DNA from: Caprimulgus europaeus
Taxonomy: Eukaryota > Chordata > Aves > Caprimulgiformes > Caprimulgidae
Direction of reading: 5' to 3'
Length of the DNA stretch: 64,000 nucleotides
Assembly: GCA_907165065.1 (NCBI GenBank)
Contig: OU015544.1
Location: forward strand, 3,235,501 to 3,299,500
Below are positions 12,525 through 64,000 of this stretch, piece by piece; the first letter of the stretch is position 1, and the number at the start of each line of letters is the position of its first letter. The translations under genes and the position numbers were made by a program. The notes below the pieces were generated by a model, which made no database searches, was not told the DNA's origin, and saw only the letters and a list, made by a program, of their open reading frames with translations.

Positions 12525-12745
12525 TATAAAATGCTCGAGTAAATTCTGTTTTCCCCCCCGTTTTACACCCAGTTTCCAAAATCCATCATGGATTTAGGTT
12601 ATAAAATGCTCAAGTAAATTCTGTTTTTCCCCCCATTTCATGACTAGTTTCCAAAATCCATCATGGGTTCAATACTTAAAATGCTCAAGTACATTCTGGT
12701 TTTCCCCCCCATTTTACAGCCAGTCTCCAACCCCCACCATGGATT
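12525..12745 (+). repeat. tandem triplication (75-76 bp units) spanning intron end, acceptor and start codon of PTRH2
   Basis: There are three direct units: 12525-12599, 12600-12674 and 12675-12745. Each has the order taaaatgctcaagt, a C-rich tract, an AG acceptor-like site, then (t)ccaaaatccatcATGG or its variant. The AG sites end at 12572, 12647 and 12723, and the ATGs begin at 12588, 12663 and 12739, each exactly 16 bases after its AG. Only the third unit's ATG opens the PTRH2 frame. Unit 1's ATG frame stops after a few codons, and unit 2's ATG is out of frame. Units 1 and 2 are most alike. Confidence 0.9.
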
Positions 12746-13257
12746 CTCTCTCCAAACCCGGGCTCCTCAGTGTCATCGCTGGAGTTGCATGCGGCGTGTG
12801 CCTGGGATGGGGCATTCGCGGGAGACTTTTAAGACATCCCAAAACCGGAATGAGTGCGGCTGCCAACAACCTGGGGAGCGACGCTGACATCATGGGAGAG
12901 TCCGGGGAGTTCAAGATGGTGCTGATTGTCCGCAACGATTTGAAGATGGGGAAGGGTAAAGTAGCAGCGCAGTGTTCCCATGCGGCTGTTTCTGCCTACA
13001 AGCAAGCTCAGAGAAGAAATCCTGAACTCCTGAAACAGTGGGAGTACTGCGGCCAACCCAAAGTGGTCCTCAAAGCTCCTGATGAAGAGACTCTGATCCA
13101 GCTCCTGGCTGATGCCAAACACCTTGGGCTGACTGTGAGCTTAATCCAAGACGCGGGTCGTACTCAGATAGCTCCGGGCTCCAAGACAGTCCTTGGCATT
13201 GGACCGGGACCAGCTGATATAGTAGATAAAGTTTCTGGTCACCTGAAACTCTTCTAA
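12739..13257 (+). CDS. PTRH2: PTRH2, peptidyl-tRNA hydrolase 2 (Bit1), mitochondrial
   Basis: PTRH2 cleaves the ester bond of peptidyl-tRNA released from stalled ribosomes. In animals it sits in the mitochondrial outer membrane and also takes part in anoikis signalling (family knowledge). The ORF is 172 residues in a single exon; the mammalian protein is about 179. Residues 8-27 ([20 protein letters not shown]) form the N-terminal membrane anchor. From about residue 57 the Pth2 domain follows: [47 protein letters not shown], then [30 protein letters not shown] and the terminal GHLKLF. The start has a strong context (cccaccATGG) and follows a good acceptor; an in-frame upstream ATG at 12640 lies inside the intron. 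The gene is head-to-head with VMP1 and tail-to-tail with CLTC. The anchor and linker differ most from mammals, while the catalytic domain is strongly conserved. Confidence 0.97.
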   Translation: MDSLSKPGLLSVIAGVACGVCLGWGIRGRLLRHPKTGMSAAANNLGSDADIMGESGEFKMVLIVRNDLKMGKGKVAAQCSHAAVSAYKQAQRRNPELLKQWEYCGQPKVVLKAPDEETLIQLLADAKHLGLTVSLIQDAGRTQIAPGSKTVLGIGPGPADIVDKVSGHLKLF

Positions 13258-13354
13258 ACCAGGGACCAAAGAAAGCTGAATGCATTGGTATATATCAGTC
13301 CTGAAGAGATAAAACCCCAGTTTGGGGATTTTTTTCATGTGTTTTCTCAGTATA

Positions 13355-13360
13355 AATAAA
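13355..13360 (+). terminator. PTRH2: PTRH2 polyadenylation signal (AATAAA)
   Basis: AATAAA lies about 100 bases after the stop codon and is followed by a T/G-rich stretch. A second AATAAA at 13587-13592 could serve a longer 3' UTR. Confidence 0.7.
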
Positions 13361-13592
13361 GTAACCAGTTTTTGTAGGAGACGGAACTTGCACATCATGA
13401 GTTTCTCCAGCTTCTGTTTTGTGTTCTAAAGTAGGAAAGAAAAGGCCAGGCTCCGTTGAGTCGAGGAAACTACAGCTGGCAGAATTTTACTACCCATAAG
13501 AACAAACCCAGTATATTTAAGACTTGTGCAATTAATTAGTTCAGGATTCTGTGCTTTCTCTGGTTTACTGGCTGAACAGAAGCATTAATAAA

Positions 13593-14414
13593 GCTTAAGT
13601 GAATTTGTCCCATGTGTGAGAAGCGATAGGTTCCCCCTCTCTGCCTCAGGAGGGTTTTTTTTAAAGAAGTAACATTATTTAATTTGGAAAAGATGAGCTG
13701 CTGAAGCAGTTCAGAATTGCCCCATTCAGCTGGGGGCAGCTGCAGCCAACTTCCTGCACAAACAGTCTCTAGTAACTTCAGAGTAACTGATGCAATAGCT
13801 TGTAACTGGGACGAGACTGACCCAGTTAAACCGGCTTTGCAGCCCAGACCTTAAGAGCCAGTAAACAATTGTGGGGAGAAGCTGGAAGCCACGCTCCCTT
13901 CTGGAGCCATGTCTTCCAGTGAGTGCCTATGAAATATGTTGTAAAAGAGTGAACAAAAGGATTTGTCTCCCATCCAATTTACAGACCCAGAGGGAACTGA
14001 AATGCAACTGTAGGCAAGTGCAATAACCACAGAGAATGGAGAAGTTTTTAATACTGCACTTCTTATTTAGGCATAAATACTCAGTAAGAGTATTTATGCC
14101 TATAAAAGGCTGACACTGCTCACCACACACTTCTTACTTCAACACACTCTCAAACAAAAACCTACAGCCTGTGGCAGGTTAAACCCCCCCAGATGCCAAC
14201 ACCCAGCATTACACATGGAACTGCTGCTGGGATCACAGGAAGCTGGAACTCACAGGAGCAAGCAGGAAGGGAATTCAGCCTCCGAGCTGGAACCTGACAC
14301 TGAGGACGGCTCCTGGTTAAGAGAGAGAAGCTTCTGCAGCTATCACAAATACAGCCAGTGCTGCAATACTCATTACACTCAAATATGACAGTATTCGTAA
14401 ACATTTAAGTCCAT
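13593..14414. other. tail-to-tail intergenic stretch, PTRH2 / CLTC
   Basis: This is the space between the last plausible PTRH2 polyadenylation signal and the last plausible CLTC one. No coding frame or RNA gene was recognised. Its one clear structure is the hairpin at 14068-14102. Confidence 0.65.
14068..14102. repeat. perfect inverted repeat: 15-bp stem, 5-base loop
   Basis: The left arm taggcataaatactc (14068-14082) and right arm gagtatttatgccta (14088-14102) are exact reverse complements around the loop agtaa. It lies between the convergent 3' ends of PTRH2 and CLTC. Confidence 0.9.
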
Positions 14415-15702
14415 TTTATTTGAAGCTAAATATATTTAAGGCAACTTACATACCTAGAACATGATCTCAATTTAACTGACACACTCTACTACAATCCTAA
14501 CGTATCATCTGCTCAAATATGCTGTAGTTGACCACAATGCAGCCAACTATTGAAAAGTGCTATTTTCTTCTTCCTGGCATAATCTTTCTATAGAAAAAGC
14601 ATTATATATTTTCTTGTATTAACCCCTCAGTGCAAGACACCACTAATGGTCTCCATTGCTGCTCTCCTAATGGCCCCTCATACCCTTGAACGTACGGCAC
14701 TTGGATGCCCCACACTACTAGCACTGTAATACTTGGTTTGAGTTTGAAGGTCCTTTTTGAAGACAGTAAAGTGAAGCTACCACTATGCAGCATGTCCACA
14801 GTCCAGTAATTTATTTTTAAATCGAGTAATTTCAAATTGCACAAACAAAACTGAACAGCAATATGCTTGAATTCTCTCTTCTGTACACTCAAAACAGTGA
14901 TCTAAAACACCACAATATCCAACATACACAAACCTCAGGGCAGGGTTAGTAAATACACAGATTGGAATCATGGTGCTCTGTTCCTGAATGGAATGTCCCA
15001 CAAAAGCACAGGATACAGCACAACATAAGGTCATCTGTTACATATGGAGTGAGCAAAAAGACACTAGCATTTTCTATATGCATAACTGGAAAAACCTGCA
15101 TAGGTTAAGGAAATAAAAAAACAAAAACAAAACCCAAAACTTTTACTCATTTTAAGTCAGGCAAGGTTGTCTGTACGCATTTTTAATTCTTTTAGAGCTA
15201 TGCAATCCAACCAGGGTAGGATATGCTGATTAGTGTTGTCTCTTGTCAGCAGTCTTGCAAGGTCACATACAAGTATCTTCGCTTTAGCTTTCTCCGAATA
15301 TACAGTGAGACTTAAATGCATTTAGAATAGACAGTACATACTGTAAGCTGCTCACATACAATGAACTTAAGATTCAATATTAGAGTTTAACACTATAGAG
15401 TGCAAATCAGAATCTTCACAATAGACTTAATGGTAAATAAGCAGTCTCGCAAAAGCCCACTTGAACAAAGTTGTTTAAACTATTCCCCTTTTAAAGTAAA
15501 GTCTAAATGACATGGAATGTGAAAAAGATTTAACATAAGTGATTCAAATAGTTTGCGCTAGAAAAAACAGTCCTTCATGAAATAAAGGTTACAAGAACAC
15601 GAGGCAGAACTCTTGCTTTTCCCTGTTATGAGTTAAAGCGGGGAGGGACGGTGGAGTTTCAGTAAGAAAATACGCGAGCTCCGAACTGACTTGTGCTGCA
15701 TC
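14415..15702 (-). other. CLTC: CLTC 3' UTR with candidate polyadenylation signals
   Basis: This is AT-rich untranslated sequence after the CLTC stop. AATAAA on the minus strand occurs at 14810-14815 and 14415-14420, and ATTAAA at 15182-15187. The outermost gives a 3' UTR of about 1.3 kb. Open frames here are chance. Confidence 0.65.
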
Positions 15703-46596
<30,894 letters not shown>

Positions 46597-47460
46597 GGCG
46601 GCGGCAGCGGGCTGGGGCTCCAGTCCGAGGCCGGACCAGAGTCACACCTCAGCGGGACGCGGGCGGCGCGGGGAAGCGGGACCGCAATGGCGGAGCGGGC
46701 CAGCGAGCGGGGAGAGCCGCGGCGATCCGGAAGCTGCCCCCGCCGGCGGAAGGATACCGCCGCGGCAGGAAGAGGCCTTGCCCTCACCTGCCGGGACTGG
46801 CCTTAACTGCGCCGGCCGGGCGGAAGGATCCCGGCGAGCGGGGTGAAGTACGAACCGCGGAGCCAATGGGAGCGGGGGAAGGATCCGCCACCGGAAGGGA
46901 CTATTTGACGCCTCATCACTCCTCCCTCCCCGGCCTTTTTTTTTTGCCACATCATGCGACCGAGGTGCGGCTGCGTCACTTCCGCTCCGCGCTCGTCGCC
47001 CCGGCGGGTCACGTGCAGGGGGCAGAGCGGCCGGGCAAGGTGACTCCCCCGGGGCTGCGGGGGGCAGTTGCCATGGAGACGGGCGGGAGATGCGCTGAGG
47101 GCGGCGGCGGCCTCGGGCCGGGTCCCCTCCGTGACCGAGGATCTCCGGGGCGTTCGCCCGGCAGCTCCCGAGGGTGAGGGCCCTGCCCGTTCCCCTCAGG
47201 CGCTGCCCACCCGCCTCAGGAACCGTCCCGGTCTCGGCTTGACCGAGGCGCGGTCCTGCGCAGGGGCAGTGGCTGGAGGACGCATCTGACCTCAGAACGC
47301 GACACAAACCCCATTAAAAACAGAAAAACCGGGGCAGGGGAGGGCCGCGAGCTGCTTGAGCCGCCCCTTCGAACGCCAGCGGTGGCCCAAAGGACCCTTC
47401 CCCTCTAACACTAGGAATAAATACAATAAACAGCATAAAGCTTCAAATTTCCCCTCTCTA

Positions 47461-49097
47461 TTTATTAACTTGTAACGTAACGCCAGGTCAAACTTAGCTT
47501 TTTACCAGACTGCAGCACCCAGGGCATTCCCAGTGCTTTACAGCGAGGCTGGGTGCATTGGAACACACCAGCACCCCAGCACATCTACCACAGCTTTTCT
47601 TAGATCTTATTTTGCAATCTCACAGTTATTTCCTCATACCAGCTTTGCTTTTGTCTTAAATCATCATTTCAATACTTCTTAGCAGCCCTGGAACACATGG
47701 GGGGGAATAAAAACCTTCTTTCTTGCTTAGTATTATTAAAAAATAATAATAAATAAAATAAGAAAGCATTAGGATCTGCCAAGAGATAGAGCCCCAAGCA
47801 AGAGTAGATGTTCTAGGTAATGCTTTCAGACCTAGTGTGTGGTGCAGATGTCATTTGACTTTCAAGTGGCTATGACATTGAAAATATAATATAAAATCAA
47901 AATAATCAGCAATCAGTTGTGGGCTTTTGCAAATTTTATGATCAGCTGGTCTGTGCAGAACAGAGGTGAAACACTTAAGGCTTTACACCCAGCGCTAAGG
48001 CTTCCTCACAACATCACTGCAACAGCGTTACACACACAGTGCAAACAACCAAGGTGTGAAAAATAACAGTTCTTCCAGTTTTTTTGGAAGTTGTCTTATA
48101 TAAAATGTTGCTAACTGAAAGTGGAAAATAGTAAAAAAGACAAGCTCCACCCTGGAACATTTGAGGATTATTAAGGTGACAGAAGGAAACAAACTTTATG
48201 ATGACAAAGCATCACAGCTCTTTGCTTTTTATACACACAAGTCGAGGAAAAAAGGTAGTATTTCCTTGTGTATTCTTTCTACACATTTAAAGAGTCATTC
48301 TGCAGACTAAAATCCATACATTTTAAAAATAACAGTCACCAAATTAATAAAAACAAGCCCACGAGGCAGCAGCCTGCTGCCAGACTGCAGGGTGTAACCT
48401 GGCTGAGTACTGGACTGGCTGGGGGGGTCTTTTTGCCAAGTGGAGCACACCCAGTGCTACGTCACCCCTGACAGAAGTGATGCAGTTAGCAAGAAAGTGA
48501 AAACATTTACAAAGTGCTTTGCAATGAGACATCTTCACCCAGAGTCATCACTGTACATGGTACAGCACAATACACGGAGGAAAAACACTGCAACAGAGAA
48601 TGCAGGGGGTAAATGTCCTTTTGGATTTAGATCCTGCTGGTTCCATCATTCAAAGAGCACTTCCTACACATTTGCCTGAGTGGTGTTGTACAGCCACAAC
48701 CACACAGAGTAAAATGGATAAAAAGTGACAGTTCCACTCCTTTAAAAAAAACAAACTTAAATAAATTATTAATAATGGCACTGAGACCACCAAGACCTTT
48801 CTAAGTCAACTAAATGCCACAGAATTGGCACCACAGTATCACGTCTTCATCCACATTTGAGGCTGCTAAATTGCTGCTGGTGACTGGTAGCAACCAAATT
48901 CAGCTTGGTAACTTGGGTAACTTTTCCTAGCTGGATGCAGCAAAGGAAGGTTGCATTTGTATGCCTCAGCACTCAAACTTACCACAAAGCAGAAGTTTTC
49001 CTTTGTTCCAGTTAGTCATTTTGCATTATGCAAACACACCCAGAACAAGTGCAGCGAACTGCCTTTTCTCACAGGGGGAGCAGAGCAGCCCTGAGCA
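47461..49097 (-). other. DHX40: DHX40 3' UTR (candidate) with distal polyadenylation signal
   Basis: After the stop codon no canonical AATAAA appears on the minus strand until 47461-47466. That one is followed by a T/G-rich stretch, so a 3' UTR of about 1.6 kb is likely. It ends about 150 bp from the edge of the CLTC CpG island. No coding frame was recognised here. Confidence 0.55.
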
Positions 49098-62709
<13,612 letters not shown>

Positions 62710-62908
62710 CACGGGCCCCACACCGGCCCGGCCCTCACGGGACCCCGCGCGGAAGCGGCGCCGGCGCGCGCTGATGACATCCACTGTTGACCCGCGCGCT
62801 TAATGGCCGGCGCCGGCCTCTACGCCCCGCCCCTCCCCGGCAAGCCACGCCCCATGAGACCGCGCCCCTCCTCACAGGCCCCGCCCCCGAGTTCTCCTCA
62901 GCCCTCTG

Positions 62909-62927
62909 CCCCCCCCCCCCCCCCCCC
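62909..62927. repeat. C19 homopolymer
   Basis: Nineteen C in a row on the plus strand (G on the DHX40 sense strand), just upstream of the GC boxes. Confidence 0.9.
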
Positions 62928-63087
62928 TCCATTTTAACCAAACCCGTTATTTTATGCCCCAACTCAGCCGCAGTTTTTCACAGCGGCACTTGCTTCTTCC
63001 TAAGGGACGTTAGCAGCTCAGGAGCACCTCTCCTTGTGCCGCCCTGGCTGGCCGAGCTCCAGGCACAGGCTGGAGGGGCAAAACCCC

Positions 63088-63246
63088 TCAGCCCCTCATC
63101 CCCTCATCCCCTCAGCCCTTCAGCCCCTCAGTGCCTCATCACCTCAGCCCCTCAGTGCCTCATCACCTCAGCCCCTCAGTGCCTCATCACCTCAGCCCCT
63201 CAGCGCCTCATCACCTCAGCCCCTCAGCCTCTCAGAGCCTCAGCCC
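63088..63246. repeat. 24-bp minisatellite (CCCCTCA-based)
   Basis: Four nearly exact 24-bp units, cagcccctcagtgcctcatc + acct, run from 63121 to 63216 with one base change in the fourth. They are flanked by looser CCCCTCA(T/G) copies on both sides. It lies about 0.4 kb upstream of the DHX40 start. Confidence 0.92.
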
Positions 63247-64000
63247 CGGCACAGTTGAACTGCAGCGTAAAATCAAACTGTGCACAGTTGACATAACCAG
63301 TGGTTCTCTCTCAACAGGTAAAACAGCCCCTCACCACTGACACAGTGTAAGGAAGGGACTTGATGGCGGAAAACATCTCTGTGGAATCAGAAGTCTCTGA
63401 TTTACCACCCTGAGGATGCTTGAATCTGCCGCCCCAGCCCTGACCAAAGGCCCCAGCTTCCTGCCAACGCCTGTGAATTCACACAAGCCCTGAAGGTGGC
63501 AAGCGATGTACAGCGAATACGGAGCCACCCTGCACTCCAGCTTCCCAGCGCTGCAACGACCCCCCCGGTTCGGCTAAAGCACAGATTTTGCCTTGTGTTT
63601 TGTCTCTACGTCACGTTTGTTTCCCGTACGAGTCCTGTGTATGTTCACGTTTCACCCTCCATTAGGCTGTATCAGTGACAAGAATCACACAGGGAATTTG
63701 TCATCACACCAGGACTGAATTTAGGCCACCCACTGACTCCAGTTGTCACTAATCACCTCAATTTCTGCCTCTGACACAAAGGGAGGAAGATTTACCTGCT
63801 GGCTCAGGCACCGCGGCGAGGGCTGAGCCGGGAACCTCGCAATGCACTCGGAAGCCTAGGAAATGTGACATCAGTCCCCATCGTTGCCAGCTATGGATTT
63901 ATCTAACCTAGAAACATTTGTTTAGTCTGTCTACAAACCAGCATTGTAAAATCACACAGATAAGCTGTTTTTCTGCCTTTCCTTATTAATACAGCCAAAG
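63247..64000. other. upstream flank of DHX40
   Basis: No gene was recognised here. The one item with splice-site support is the possible 60-nt exon at 63796-63855 on the minus strand, given under findings. The open frames have no family resemblance. Confidence 0.5.

Noticed and set aside
12640-12738. In-frame N-terminal extension of PTRH2 from an upstream ATG
   Set aside because: It lies inside intron sequence, upstream of the acceptor at 12718-12723, within the triplicated block. The residues do not look like a PTRH2 leader, and the Met at 12739 has the better context.
14783-15034. Minus-strand open frame of 83 codons downstream of CLTC
   Set aside because: It lies in the CLTC 3' UTR, overlaps a polyadenylation signal, and has no family resemblance.
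62787-63296. Plus-strand open frame of 169 codons upstream of DHX40
   Set aside because: It runs through GC boxes, the C19 tract and the CCCCTCA minisatellite. It is a composition artefact.

Overview
The window is vertebrate nuclear DNA, most likely from a bird. It holds parts or all of four genes in the order VMP1 - PTRH2 - CLTC - DHX40. As I recall it, this is the conserved amniote block around human 17q23, here read in the opposite direction. Avian origin is inferred from the short introns (CLTC spans about 31 kb), the near absence of interspersed repeats, and a clathrin heavy chain of 1675 residues, the length I know for the mammalian protein. I could not fix the species; another sauropsid is not excluded.

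Layout. (1) 1-11.9 kb, minus strand: the 5' part of VMP1 (noncoding exon 1, exon 2 with the start codon, exon 3); the rest lies off the left edge. (2) 11.2-12.2 kb: a CpG island acting as a head-to-head promoter for VMP1 (minus) and PTRH2 (plus), with a full CRE palindrome. (3) 12.0-13.4 kb, plus strand: PTRH2, its whole coding region in one exon, preceded by a tandem triplication that copies the splice acceptor and start codon. (4) 13.6-14.4 kb: a short tail-to-tail intergenic stretch with a perfect hairpin. (5) 14.4-46.7 kb, minus strand: the complete CLTC gene. All 32 constitutive coding exons were placed by splice sites, and their lengths sum to exactly 1675 codons plus stop. A 21-nt in-frame microexon in the penultimate region is also visible. 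(6) 46.0-47.3 kb: CLTC CpG-island promoter. (7) 47.4-62.8 kb, minus strand: complete DHX40 (17 coding exons, 735 or 760 residues), followed by its CpG-island promoter. (8) 62.9-64.0 kb: upstream flank with a C tract, a 24-bp minisatellite and one possible 60-nt exon.

The genes are not one pathway. CLTC forms coated-vesicle triskelia; VMP1 is an ER scramblase needed for autophagosomes and lipoproteins; PTRH2 is a mitochondrial peptidyl-tRNA hydrolase with anoikis roles; DHX40 is a DEAH-box RNA helicase. What links them is promoter sharing (VMP1/PTRH2), convergent ends (PTRH2/CLTC) and a tight tandem arrangement (DHX40 3' end just before the CLTC promoter).

The observations most worth following are the triplicated acceptor/start block of PTRH2 and the CLTC microexon (VDAIKEK) with RBFOX- and MBNL-type motifs downstream. 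No mobile system, CRISPR array or unknown multi-gene system was seen.
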